64,000 nucleotides of DNA, taken from the NCBI GenBank assembly GCA_024695815.1, contig JAILHK010000034.1, positions 62,001 to 126,000 of the forward strand, given 5' to 3'. Shown piece by piece: positions 16,917-25,672 of the stretch. The notes under the pieces were generated by a model. The model searched no databases and was not told the origin of the DNA. It saw only the letters and a list, made by a program, of their open reading frames with translations. How positions within the stretch are numbered: the first letter of the stretch is position 1; each line of letters begins with the position of its first letter. The DNA is from Prevotella sp. (lineage in GTDB: Bacteria; Bacteroidota; Bacteroidia; Bacteroidales; Bacteroidaceae). The translations under genes were made by a program, and so were the position numbers.

Positions 16917-16953
16917 CAAATATCATAAATCTTAAAAGGTTATCTTCCGTGTT
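16917..16953 (-). promoter_or_regulatory. Phage late promoter P2 (AACACGGAA-N20-GATATTTG)
   Basis: Minus-strand AACACGGAA (16953-16945), 20 nt, then GATATTTG (16924-16917), one mismatch from the TAnnTTTG consensus. It drives the scaffold, capsid and downstream genes. It forms a divergent pair with P3, whose 9-mer is 70 bp away on the other strand. Confidence 0.7.
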
Positions 16954-17022
16954 TATAAAAATCATAAACTTTTGTTGGCAGATTTCGTGTTATTGAACCC
17001 TGCAAAGTGTTCTATAATAATA

Positions 17023-17059
17023 AACACGGAAATCCAACAAGTACTTAGACCTATTTTTG
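17023..17059 (+). promoter_or_regulatory. Phage late promoter P3 (AACACGGAA-N20-TATTTTTG)
   Basis: Plus-strand AACACGGAA (17023-17031), 20 nt, then TATTTTTG (17052-17059), 24 bp before the portal ATG at 17083. The expected start site is about 17064-17067. This supports the shorter portal start over the track's 37-residue extension. Confidence 0.75.
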
Positions 17060-17082
17060 CAGCAATAAAAAATGTCAATATA

Positions 17083-19035
17083 ATGGTCAAGATAAGAACA
17101 CGTTCACAAGTCACGCCAAAAAGCCTATACGATTCTGTAAAAGAGCGTATCAAAGCGACTGGCATACCTACACATAGTCGTAGGCGTGTCGATTACGAAT
17201 TGCTTAGTAGATGTAGGCAAGCATGGCTCAACAAAGAGGACGCACGAATAACACGTGATCGCGTTCTCGGTTATGTATTCAGAGATCAATGGGGTGACGT
17301 TATTCAATACAAGAACGGCCGCATTTCAGAGAGAAAGTATATACAGACAAAGGGTAATGTGCCACTGCAGAACAACATCATGATTTCTATACAGAACTCT
17401 GTTGTTGGTCTATATACAAAACAAGCTGGAGAACCCAACTGTTTCGCTGTTAGAAAGGACGGTCAGCAGCTCTCGGATATGATGAGCGCCACCATACAGG
17501 CATGTTGGCAGAAAACCAAAATGCTTGATGGACTTAAGAATACATTCGAAGACTTTATTGATGGTGGTATTGCCGTAGCAAGAGAGACTTACGAAGAGCG
17601 TGACGGAAGAAAGGATGCTTGGACGGACTTCTATAACCCAAATTATGTTTTCTGGGAAGCCGGCTCAGACGTTCGTATGACGGACCTACGTTTGATAGGT
17701 GTTCTTCATGATGTTGCCCCGGGAAAGCTATACAACAAGTTCTGTAATAAGGAATACGGGTGGAGTATTAAAGAGATTAACGATGTCTTTGGTATTAATA
17801 CGGACGAGCATCGTTATTTGCGTTCATCGTCTATTCAGCAGAACAACCAAGATAGTCTTGATTATATCACCTTTGACGCACCATCAGACCCATCGCTTTG
17901 TCGATTGATAGAAGTTTGGTCAAAGGAAACCAAAACACGCTATCAGTGTCACGACCCTCTAGCAAGAAACGCAGACGAGGTAGAATATAGGGTTGAGATT
18001 GAAGATATATGGCACGTTAAAGAGCAAAATAACGAGCGCATTTCTCAGTATAAGCAATATGGAATACCCGAAGAAGAGTGGGCGCTGATTGAATACGAAC
18101 TGAAAGAGGATGAATTTTGGTACTTTACCTATATGGCACCAGATGGCACCGTTCTTGCCGAAGGTGAAACTCCATATGAGTTTGGTAGCCACCCTTTCAC
18201 AATCAAGTTATATCCTTATGTAAACGCAGAGATACACCCATTTATGGGTAATATCATCGACCAACAGCGTTATATAAATCGCCTTATCATCATGCATGAT
18301 ATGGCAGCTCGCTCTGCAGCAAAGGGTCTAACTATCTTCCCTATAGAGTCTATTCCTCATGGGTACACAAAGAAGGATATTGCCGAAGAACTGACGGAAT
18401 ACGATGGACTTCTGTTCTTCCAAACCAACAAGATGAATCCAAATCTACGTCCAGAGATTATAACATCTGGCGCAGTACAACTTGGAACACAGGAGTTGTT
18501 GCAAATGGAGCTTAACCTTGCTAGGGATATTACGAACGTATCTGGTGCCCTTCAAGGAAAGTCACCAACTGCAGGAACAAGTGCCGCCCGTTATGCACAA
18601 GAGACACAAAATGCTACAACTTCTCTCGCTTCTTTGATGCAGGACTTTACATCTTTCATGGAGTCAATCGCGCATAAGAAGTGTATGATGATTAAGCAAT
18701 ACTACCAAAAGGGTAGGATGGTTGTCAATAAGGACAAAACAGGACTTATCGAATATGATAACATGTCTGTGCGTGACGTTGACTTTGAGATAACAATCAA
18801 GGAGTCCGCCTCAACTGCTTCTTTTCGAACCTACATTAATGATACGGCACTGGAGTTGCTTAATATGCAAGCCATCAACGTTAAGCAATATTTGTCTATT
18901 GTCAACCTGCCTTTCGCTGACGAACTACTTCAACTTATCGAAAAGGACGAGGCGCAACAGGCGGCAATGCAGCAACTAGCAGCACAGGGCGCAAATATGC
19001 AACAAGTAAATAACGCACAGCAAATATTACAATAG
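17083..19035 (+). CDS. Portal protein
   Basis: 650 residues from ATG 17083; the longer track ORF would begin upstream of the promoter. The portal-typical order is visible: an N-terminal helical region, a stretch around residues 110-150 (LQNNIMISIQNSVVGLY), a central beta region (DFYNPNYVFWEAGSDV), a wing/stem region HPFTIKLYPYVNAEIHPFMG, and a long crown-side helix with ARDITNVSGALQGKSP and TSAARYAQETQNATTSLASLM, matching the phage-portal SGVSGA..G helix pattern. The C-terminus is Gln-rich (QQAAMQQLAAQGANMQQ). It forms the dodecameric DNA gate at the capsid vertex. It is first in the plus-strand late operon. Confidence 0.85.
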   Translation: MVKIRTRSQVTPKSLYDSVKERIKATGIPTHSRRRVDYELLSRCRQAWLNKEDARITRDRVLGYVFRDQWGDVIQYKNGRISERKYIQTKGNVPLQNNIMISIQNSVVGLYTKQAGEPNCFAVRKDGQQLSDMMSATIQACWQKTKMLDGLKNTFEDFIDGGIAVARETYEERDGRKDAWTDFYNPNYVFWEAGSDVRMTDLRLIGVLHDVAPGKLYNKFCNKEYGWSIKEINDVFGINTDEHRYLRSSSIQQNNQDSLDYITFDAPSDPSLCRLIEVWSKETKTRYQCHDPLARNADEVEYRVEIEDIWHVKEQNNERISQYKQYGIPEEEWALIEYELKEDEFWYFTYMAPDGTVLAEGETPYEFGSHPFTIKLYPYVNAEIHPFMGNIIDQQRYINRLIIMHDMAARSAAKGLTIFPIESIPHGYTKKDIAEELTEYDGLLFFQTNKMNPNLRPEIITSGAVQLGTQELLQMELNLARDITNVSGALQGKSPTAGTSAARYAQETQNATTSLASLMQDFTSFMESIAHKKCMMIKQYYQKGRMVVNKDKTGLIEYDNMSVRDVDFEITIKESASTASFRTYINDTALELLNMQAINVKQYLSIVNLPFADELLQLIEKDEAQQAAMQQLAAQGANMQQVNNAQQILQ

Positions 19036-19036
19036 T

Positions 19037-19534
19037 ATGGCAACATTCGCAATACAAGATATTATATCTGGAATAGACAGACATCTTTCCGCGATTGGTA
19101 AGAGACAGAAAGATAGCGATGGGAAGAATGCTTTTTCCTATATCACATTATCTTCTGCAGAGAAGTTCGACTTGCTTTATCAGTATATAGAATCATCCGG
19201 CCATGATATTGAGGGTATATGCAGACAGTTGGTTGGTGAGTTTTCTATTAACGATACGAACTTGACTATTTCTTTTGCGAAGAACGATAACCAAAATTCG
19301 CAAAGGATGGCAAAGTCATACATTGTACTTAACTCCGTTGGCGAATACCTAGCGATGAACTCTCCTGGACTTGCAGACAAATACCATGCCGATGCAAGAA
19401 AAAGCATGGAGTCACTGGTGCTTTATGTCTTCCACAAGGAACCACCGGTAACGGCCGATGTTGATCCTATTACTATGATGGCAGTCAACACCACACCTAC
19501 CGAACCGGAAGAAGATTTAAATGATAATACATAA
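19037..19534 (+). CDS. Hypothetical structural protein after portal
   Basis: 165 residues, helical, with an acidic C-terminal tail (TPTEPEEDLNDNT). It starts one base after the portal stop. No membrane or enzyme motifs were seen. The segment KYHADARKSMESLVLYVFHKEPPVTADV suggests a compact helical protein. Directly portal-coupled genes in podovirus-like phages often encode head-closure or minor head proteins, which is the only guide to function here. Confidence 0.5.
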   Translation: MATFAIQDIISGIDRHLSAIGKRQKDSDGKNAFSYITLSSAEKFDLLYQYIESSGHDIEGICRQLVGEFSINDTNLTISFAKNDNQNSQRMAKSYIVLNSVGEYLAMNSPGLADKYHADARKSMESLVLYVFHKEPPVTADVDPITMMAVNTTPTEPEEDLNDNT

Positions 19535-19546
19535 TAATATATAACT

Positions 19547-20173
19547 ATGGCAAAAACGATCACTCTTAATCTTAACAAAGCACTCATTATTGAGGCTGTA
19601 AAGTCCGACACCTATCTGACGGGCCAGATTGACAAGTCGGCAGATGCTGTCAAAAACGCTTCGCTTGCATACAACGAACAAGCAGGCGACGAGACGTATC
19701 AAGAAAGAAAGCTCTTGCGCACTCTTCGCTCTGCAGTGGCAAAGTTTGAAGCAAACATGGCTGAATTTGTTGATTCTGCAACAGGAACCATTAGTGACAC
19801 TTTGGCATTAGCTTCTGCAGATGGTTCATTTCAAATCACAATCGTTGTTTCCGACCGCTATCAGAACGGGCTTGCAGGACCTCTTTCTTCTCTTGCAGAA
19901 GAGTTTATTGTGAACACAATGGATTACACTTGGTGGCAGGCTATCAAACCAAACCTCGCAGAGACTTATTATAAGTTCGCAGTAGAGACGCTGACGCATA
20001 TCCGTTTGTGCCTGGCAAAGACTGCACCGTCTAGTAGTAATGTTGACTACACATCTGTGAGCGGTGTTGTTACTAGTAACACACAAGAACCAACAGAACA
20101 GGCGCCGACAGAACCCGCAGAGCAAGTGCCTACAGAACCCACAGAACAAAACGACTCAGAGGGAGGTGAGTAG
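19547..20173 (+). CDS. Phage protein, first of two tandem paralogues
   Basis: 208 residues. The N-terminal 160 residues align by eye to the next gene: LNKALIIEAVKSDTYLTGQ here and LIKSLILNSVKNETFLRGQ there, and both have NEQAGDETYQ / HEQAGDEAYQ and a WW.P.....YA.F helix. The C-terminal tail is a proline-rich repeat (EPTEQ, APTEPAEQ, VPTEPTEQ). A helical head-associated protein with a flexible tail is suggested; the tail may project from the virion. Gene duplication is clear from the sequence, but function is not recognised. Confidence 0.55.
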   Translation: MAKTITLNLNKALIIEAVKSDTYLTGQIDKSADAVKNASLAYNEQAGDETYQERKLLRTLRSAVAKFEANMAEFVDSATGTISDTLALASADGSFQITIVVSDRYQNGLAGPLSSLAEEFIVNTMDYTWWQAIKPNLAETYYKFAVETLTHIRLCLAKTAPSSSNVDYTSVSGVVTSNTQEPTEQAPTEPAEQVPTEPTEQNDSEGGE

Positions 20174-20175
20174 TT

Positions 20176-20931
20176 ATGAAACAAACTATTCAGATAACAC
20201 TCATAAAGTCACTTATACTTAACTCTGTGAAGAACGAGACGTTTCTTCGCGGACAGGTGACTAAGGCTGCAGACGGTAGGCTAATAACAGAAGCCTATCA
20301 CGAACAAGCTGGCGATGAGGCTTATCAAATGGCTATACTAAATCGTGGTCTTTACACCAATCTTGAAGAGTTAAAGACCCACCTTTCTGATTACTTAGCT
20401 GACAATGGCCAAACATCGTCCGACAACCTGTATTCTGTAGAAGAGGGCGACAAAATCGTTCTTCATATAGACGTTTCATCACGTTTCAATAAAGCTTTCT
20501 CTAGCTCTCTTGCACGACTCAGCTCAAAGTATATTGAGGAAGCGATGCTAATGGACTGGTGGAAGCCAATCAATGAAAAACAGTCTGCACTTTATGCTCA
20601 GTTTGTAGAACGTGATTTAACTGCAATACGAAGATGTTTCAACAAAACAGCCCCGGTGGCCCCAGTCGTTCCTTATACTACTTCTCTAGAGGTATATGGT
20701 TCATCCGTAGAAATTCAAGTTGGTCATTCAGAAACAATAACCTACGCTATATCCGGAGGCGCTATAGACGATATTGAGGCGCGTACAGATGATTCACATG
20801 TGGCATGCGTAGTTAGGTCCAATGAAGGTTTTGAGGTATTAGGAAAGAACCTCGGGCATGCCAGAGTTGAATTATACTCACGCCATAACGAAGAGTTGTC
20901 AAAGACGATTCACGTTTATGTAATTTCGTAA
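20176..20931 (+). CDS. Second tandem paralogue with Big_2/Ig-like C-terminal domain
   Basis: 251 residues. Residues 1-165 are homologous to the preceding gene's product. Residues about 170-250 form a bacterial Ig-like (Big_2-type) unit: SVEIQVGHSETITYAISGGAIDD, followed by FEVLGKNLGHARVEL and a final strand KTIHVYVIS. Ig-like domains on phage capsids bind carbohydrate or mucin and help surface attachment. The duplicate has therefore replaced the Pro-rich tail of its neighbour with an adhesion-like module. Probably virion-exposed; the exact role is inferred. Confidence 0.6.
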   Translation: MKQTIQITLIKSLILNSVKNETFLRGQVTKAADGRLITEAYHEQAGDEAYQMAILNRGLYTNLEELKTHLSDYLADNGQTSSDNLYSVEEGDKIVLHIDVSSRFNKAFSSSLARLSSKYIEEAMLMDWWKPINEKQSALYAQFVERDLTAIRRCFNKTAPVAPVVPYTTSLEVYGSSVEIQVGHSETITYAISGGAIDDIEARTDDSHVACVVRSNEGFEVLGKNLGHARVELYSRHNEELSKTIHVYVIS

Positions 20932-20943
20932 AAAAAGTAAATT

Positions 20944-21579
20944 ATGAACACCTACACCGATAAAGAGCGAGGCAGGTACAAGCCAATTAGTTGCGATAAG
21001 CCACTCCCCGAAGAGACGTGGCCATATAGAGGTAGGCCCACATCACCAGACGACCCTCAGTTTACTATTAACGCGCCGAAGTTTGAAAAGCATATCTATA
21101 TTCGCCAGGACCAGATTATCTTCGACATCAATGATCAGTTGTCAATGTTGGCAACAGCAAGGAGAAAACCAGATGGCACTGAGGATGAAGCTTTGTCACA
21201 AGCTACCGAGAAACATCGTGGGTCGTTTGTAAGGTGGATAAGCAAACATACAGATGTGGCAAAGGACAATATGTCGGCCTTTATCTTAGAACGTTCGCGA
21301 AATGCTTCTATGAACAACATTAAGGATCATGAAGAAGAGGATATTACATTGCTTTTCCCAGATTGGTACGATGATACCTCCTTCAAATCACTAACGGATG
21401 CCGTACATGATTATGTTGTCAATGCAGCGTTGCACGAATACCTTGTGATTACTCTCACATCGAAAGACCCAGTCACCATTGATAAGAAAAACCTTGCAGA
21501 TGATGCTCTTCACAGAGTTTTCATCCTTGTCAATGATTCTATTCCAGGAACAATTAAGAAACATCAAGCACCATTTTAA
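20944..21579 (+). CDS. Hypothetical phage protein
   Basis: 211 residues, mixed helix and strand, no signal or membrane segment. The N-terminal 45 residues are extended and Pro-rich (CDKPLPEETWPYRGRPTSPDDPQFT), then comes a helical body (VHDYVVNAALHEYLVITLTSKDPVTIDKKN) with an acidic DHEEEDIT loop. It sits between the paralogue pair and the holin. No family is recognised; a minor virion protein is the likeliest role. Confidence 0.5.
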   Translation: MNTYTDKERGRYKPISCDKPLPEETWPYRGRPTSPDDPQFTINAPKFEKHIYIRQDQIIFDINDQLSMLATARRKPDGTEDEALSQATEKHRGSFVRWISKHTDVAKDNMSAFILERSRNASMNNIKDHEEEDITLLFPDWYDDTSFKSLTDAVHDYVVNAALHEYLVITLTSKDPVTIDKKNLADDALHRVFILVNDSIPGTIKKHQAPF

Positions 21580-21581
21580 TT

Positions 21582-22046
21582 ATGCAAGACCTTAAAACAA
21601 TAGTAATAACCATTATAGGGGCTGTGTTTACGTTACTCACCCCAATACACAATTTCATGGTCGCCATGCTGATATTGTTTGGCTTTAATTTTATTTGCGG
21701 CCTACTTAATGCGATAGTAAACAAAGAGCCTTGGGACAACAAAAAGGCCCTAATGTTCTTTGTGTATGTAGCATTCTTTCTTGTGACATCATGTGCAGCA
21801 TTTGTTATAGGAAAGTTGATGAATACAGAAGAACAGGCTATTGCGGTTGTAAAAGTATTGTGTTTTGTGGCCATATATATTTTTGGAACAAACATCTTCC
21901 GCAATCTGAGAGGTATTACTACAAAGGGTACCACTTGGTATAAGTTCTTCGATTTATGCTATTATGTTTTATCTGTTAAGTTCATCGAGAAATTTACTTT
22001 CGTAAAGAACTGGCAGGAGAGTAGGAATATAACTTTAGACAAATAA
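21582..22046 (+). CDS. Holin
   Basis: 154 residues with three to four membrane helices: about residues 5-42 (VITIIGAVFTLL...MLILFGFNFICGLL), 56-78 (MFFVYVAFFLVTSCAAFVIG) and 88-107 (VVKVLCFVAIYIFGTN). The general form, an N-terminal hydrophobic pair, a short charged loop NKEPWDNKKA and a soluble C-terminus, matches Bacteroidetes phage holins of the Phage_holin_4/secretion-holin type. It is followed 2 bp later by the amidase, the usual holin-endolysin order. It would release the amidase or depolarise the inner membrane at lysis. Confidence 0.7.
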   Translation: MQDLKTIVITIIGAVFTLLTPIHNFMVAMLILFGFNFICGLLNAIVNKEPWDNKKALMFFVYVAFFLVTSCAAFVIGKLMNTEEQAIAVVKVLCFVAIYIFGTNIFRNLRGITTKGTTWYKFFDLCYYVLSVKFIEKFTFVKNWQESRNITLDK

Positions 22047-22048
22047 CG

Positions 22049-22684
22049 ATGATTGTAGCAATTGGAACACCACACCGACTAAGAGAACCGGGGAAACAAT
22101 CTCCAGATCATAGACTGAGAGAATGTATTTATGGCCGAGAGATTGCATCTGAGCTAAAGACAAAACTTGAAGGATATGGAGTACGGGCCTTCATAGATAT
22201 TGAAGCTCTTGATTTGCCATTAAACATGCAAACGCCAAATGTTTCACTTGAACGTAGTAGAGAACTGAACTTACGCGTTAATTACGTAAATAACCTTTGC
22301 AGGGAATATGGAAGCGATAATGTGATATATGTTTCCATTCACAACGATGCAATGGGTGCTGATGGCAAATGGCATGATGCAAATGGGTGGAGTGTTCGCG
22401 TATCAACAAAGGCTTCGGCTAAGAGTAAGATGCTCGCTGAATGTATATTTGACGCTGCATCTGACCATGGGTTTAAGGTTCGCAAGCCTTCACAGAAGCA
22501 AAAGTATTGGCCACAAAATCTTAAGGTGTTAAACGACACAGATTGTCCGGCTGTATTGACAGAAAACTTATTCCAGGACAACAAGGCTGACGTTGACTAT
22601 TTGTTGTCAGAAGAGGGTAGGCATAATATTGTCCGTATTCATCTAGAGGGAATACTTAGATATATAGAAAAGGTAAAGGTATGA
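22049..22684 (+). CDS. N-acetylmuramoyl-L-alanine amidase (endolysin)
   Basis: 211 residues, an Amidase_3-type zinc amidase by pattern. Candidate zinc ligands are visible: a His in the N-terminal GTPHRLREPGKQSPDHR segment, Glu in the conserved YGREIA helix, His in VIYVSIHNDA, and Glu in CPAVLTENLF (the catalytic Glu). No signal peptide is seen, so the enzyme probably depends on the holin encoded upstream. It cleaves the amide bond between muramic acid and the stem peptide. The stop overlaps the next gene's ATG (ATGA). Confidence 0.85.
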   Translation: MIVAIGTPHRLREPGKQSPDHRLRECIYGREIASELKTKLEGYGVRAFIDIEALDLPLNMQTPNVSLERSRELNLRVNYVNNLCREYGSDNVIYVSIHNDAMGADGKWHDANGWSVRVSTKASAKSKMLAECIFDAASDHGFKVRKPSQKQKYWPQNLKVLNDTDCPAVLTENLFQDNKADVDYLLSEEGRHNIVRIHLEGILRYIEKVKV

Positions 22685-23058
22685 GAGACACAGGTGTTTC
22701 TATTAATCGCAACTCAAAGCAAGTAGCTAAGTTGTCTGCCACTGTTCAAGACATGATGAATCAGTGGGCTGACGATCAATTTACCTACTTCAAACAAACA
22801 ATGGAGTTGATACGAGAAGGTGCACCTGTTCAGTGGGTTAAGCTTTACATGGAGGCTGTGAAGATGGGCATCATCAAGGAAACCAATGTCAACATAAACA
22901 TCAACCGCGAAGCTGATAGAGCAAACTTGCAGGCCCTTGTGCGTTCTCGTGTGACATCTGTTGTGCCAGAACAAGAGCGCACGCCTTTACCGGATAGGGT
23001 ATATACACCTTACGAAGAAGTCGAAAAAGTTCAAGAACAAAACGATACAAAAATATGA
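22681..23058 (+). CDS. Hypothetical phage protein
   Basis: 125 residues. The N-terminal half is helical (VAKLSATVQDMMNQWADDQFTYFKQTMELI), the middle includes GIIKETNVNININREADRANLQ, and the C-terminus is a Glu/Pro-rich tail. ATGA overlap with the amidase and 4-bp overlap with the next gene show tight translational coupling. I considered a small terminase, because of size and a strand-then-helix region, but see no helix-turn-helix, so I leave it unnamed. Confidence 0.45.
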   Translation: MRDTGVSINRNSKQVAKLSATVQDMMNQWADDQFTYFKQTMELIREGAPVQWVKLYMEAVKMGIIKETNVNININREADRANLQALVRSRVTSVVPEQERTPLPDRVYTPYEEVEKVQEQNDTKI

Positions 23059-25565
23059 ACGAGAAACAACAACAACTAATCTTTGATAGGGGAATAACAA
23101 ATATTCCTTCTGATGCTACTTGTTCTGACAATGAACTTTCTTCTAGCGAAAATCTTATATATGTTGACGGTGAACATAGATTAATACGGCAACCTGTTGA
23201 AATACTATCCCCAGGAAGTGAGTTGTTGTTTGTTCATAAATTCAACAACGAGAAGGTTTATATCTACAAAAGTGTCGGTGTGTATATATATAGTAATGGC
23301 ATTGATACACTCTCACTGGTAATAGGCGATAACGAAGTTGGTGTTGGCGTTTCAGACAAAATATCTGCCATAGGAAAGATTTTGATAATTTCACAGCCAA
23401 CGGGATTACTATATTTCATTTATAATAATGGCAGTTATGTTGGTTATGACGGAATACCAGCACCAGAATTTGAATTTGCTCTTGGAGGCTCTAGTGTTGT
23501 AACGAGTACATTCTTGTCTCATGGCTTCTTTGATTTTGACGTTTTAGGTAATGTGTCAGGTGTAGCAGCAGGTCAGCAGGATTCGTTTAATAACGAACTT
23601 ATAGCCCTTTATGGAGAGAATCTTGATAAGGTGGCTAAAGCAAAAGGCTTTGCAAACCCATTTTTTGTTAGGGGTGCCGTAGAGTTATTTGACGGTACGT
23701 TTGCTATGATAACTCAGCCGTACCCACTCTTCCCGTCCGTAACACGAAACGGTGTATTTTTTGTAAGTTACAATAATAGTACGCCGGACCAATTGCGTAC
23801 TTACTATGCAAGACTAAAGTATAAACAATATACAGACTATACAGACTGGAGTGACATAGTGAAAGGTGTTGTTTTGTTCGTGTCAAAGGGTGTTGATATA
23901 CTTGATAAGGATGGAGATCAGCCGTTTGATAGAGCAATGTGGGATGAAAACAATAAACCTTTGTACCATGATTATATTGGCCTTGGAAATGGAAACTTAA
24001 TGAAGTGGCAAAAGGATTTTGCCGTAAATTCTAGTGAGGCTCATACAAACAACGCCGGTGCTGTGTGGAATGGTGTTTCATACGGTCTTAAGAGACGCAA
24101 CAGTTCAGACGTTCTCAGAGACTTAAAAGAGGTGTCTGTATTTTACAAGTTGGCAGATATTGGAAGAGGAATGATTACGGAATGGTCTAGTTCGTATGTT
24201 GACGAAATTTCTCCGTATCATTTGGTGAATATTGAAGCACAGACCCAATTGGGTGCAGATGATTACTTCTCTCGTTCTAAGATTTCTGCAGAATACATCT
24301 ATTCGTTCAACTCAAGATTGTTGCTTGCGAATGTAAAACGTGATATTTTTAGGGGGTTTAATCGTTTTCTTTCGTGGGATAACGACACAAATGCTAGCTA
24401 CCGTTTCTTCGTGACGTTAAAAACAGATAACGGCAATATAGTTGTTGGACGCTTGACTTCAACCAAACAAAAGCAGGGAGTGTATTTTTTCTATCCAGAT
24501 TCTAGGGCAACGCATGTTGACATATTTAAAGGAGACACATTAATACTAAGCAAGAATCTTAAAGAGCATCCAAGTCTTAATGGTGCATATTATTTTGCCT
24601 ACCCAGAAGAAGCGTATGTGGAAACTGGCAATGTAGAGCAACGACCACAAACAGACGTCGGTGCTTCTGAATATCTGTCAAACTTTATACTTCAATCGGA
24701 AGTAAACAACCCATTCGTATTACCTGCGCGTGGATATATAAGGGTTGGAACGGGCTTCGTCTTGGGCATGGTATCAAACACGCAAGCTTTGTCGCAAGGC
24801 CAGTTCGGTGAGCATCCATTATATGTGTTCTCTGATAGTGGCGTGTGGTCCGCAATTTTTGATAGCGAAGGATGGTTTACCAATGTTATTCCAGACAATA
24901 GAGAGGTGTGCAATAACCCTCTATCCATCACCCAAACAGATGATGCTGTGTTCTTCTCAACAGCAAAAGGATTGATGAAGCTCGTTGGTAAGGATGCTAT
25001 ATGTGTGTCTGAGCAACTGCAGGGGACGGACTTTAATGAGAAGCTAAAGAACGCATTAATTGCCTACGATTACAAAAGTTCTCTATTATGGATATTATCT
25101 ACCACAGGTGTACGTAAAGATTATGTCTATTCGTTAAAAGCTGGTACGTTTGGCACTGTTAATACAAAGCCTTTTGGTGCAGTTGTTAATGATTATCCAG
25201 ACACATTGCTGTCAGAAAACGGCACCTACAAAGTGTATTCGCTTTTAGAGAAGGATGATATAAGCACGTCAAGCGAAACTGGAAATGCTCAGTTAGTATC
25301 ACGTCCATTGAAGCTAGAGAATGCTTTCGCATTAAAGTCAATTATGCAAATCAAGCATGTAATGTCGCTTAGCGAAGGTGCTTCTCTAAATTTTACTATT
25401 GAGGCATCAAACAACCTCAAAGATTGGGTTCAGCTTAGCTCACTAAGGGGAACGCCTTGGAAGTATTACAGATTTACATACGCCTTTCAAAATCTGTCAG
25501 TCCGTGATACTTTTGCGGGAACAGTACTGATAACACAAGAGAGAAGAGTTAATAGATTACGATAG
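23055..25565 (+). CDS. Large tail protein, nozzle-like (T7 gp12-type pattern)
   Basis: 836 residues, beta-rich, with no coiled coil. The start, FDRGITNIPSDATCSDNELSSSENLIYVDGEHRLIRQPVEI, is the pattern of podovirus tail-nozzle or ring proteins, in which an N-terminal beta region describes a FxxGIxxxPxDAxxxDxxLxxxxNLxYxDGxxRxR motif. The body contains repeated six-stranded, beta-propeller-like units (GVYIYSNGIDTLSLVIGDN; SDSGVWSAIFDSEGWF). It is the last gene of the plus-strand late operon, facing the giant gene across a terminator. The exact homologue is not verified. Confidence 0.6.
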   Translation: MNEKQQQLIFDRGITNIPSDATCSDNELSSSENLIYVDGEHRLIRQPVEILSPGSELLFVHKFNNEKVYIYKSVGVYIYSNGIDTLSLVIGDNEVGVGVSDKISAIGKILIISQPTGLLYFIYNNGSYVGYDGIPAPEFEFALGGSSVVTSTFLSHGFFDFDVLGNVSGVAAGQQDSFNNELIALYGENLDKVAKAKGFANPFFVRGAVELFDGTFAMITQPYPLFPSVTRNGVFFVSYNNSTPDQLRTYYARLKYKQYTDYTDWSDIVKGVVLFVSKGVDILDKDGDQPFDRAMWDENNKPLYHDYIGLGNGNLMKWQKDFAVNSSEAHTNNAGAVWNGVSYGLKRRNSSDVLRDLKEVSVFYKLADIGRGMITEWSSSYVDEISPYHLVNIEAQTQLGADDYFSRSKISAEYIYSFNSRLLLANVKRDIFRGFNRFLSWDNDTNASYRFFVTLKTDNGNIVVGRLTSTKQKQGVYFFYPDSRATHVDIFKGDTLILSKNLKEHPSLNGAYYFAYPEEAYVETGNVEQRPQTDVGASEYLSNFILQSEVNNPFVLPARGYIRVGTGFVLGMVSNTQALSQGQFGEHPLYVFSDSGVWSAIFDSEGWFTNVIPDNREVCNNPLSITQTDDAVFFSTAKGLMKLVGKDAICVSEQLQGTDFNEKLKNALIAYDYKSSLLWILSTTGVRKDYVYSLKAGTFGTVNTKPFGAVVNDYPDTLLSENGTYKVYSLLEKDDISTSSETGNAQLVSRPLKLENAFALKSIMQIKHVMSLSEGASLNFTIEASNNLKDWVQLSSLRGTPWKYYRFTYAFQNLSVRDTFAGTVLITQERRVNRLR

Positions 25566-25620
25566 TAGTTACATTGTTTTTTTTATTAGGCTTTAAATTT
25601 TGTTATATTTTTGTTTAAAA

Positions 25621-25656
25621 GAAAAGCAACCCGTCTGTGAAGATAGGTTGCTTTTC
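25621..25656. terminator. Bidirectional terminator between converging operons
   Basis: GAAAAGCAACC (25621-25631) pairs perfectly with GGTTGCTTTTC (25646-25656) over a 14-nt loop. On the minus strand it is followed by CTTTTAAACAAAA; on the plus strand the stem itself ends in CTTTTCC. It separates the tail operon from the giant gene. Confidence 0.7.
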
Positions 25657-25672
25657 CATTGTCTGTTACTGC

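Noticed and set aside
22681-23058. Small terminase subunit
   Set aside because: Size fits but no helix-turn-helix is visible and it is far from the large terminase.
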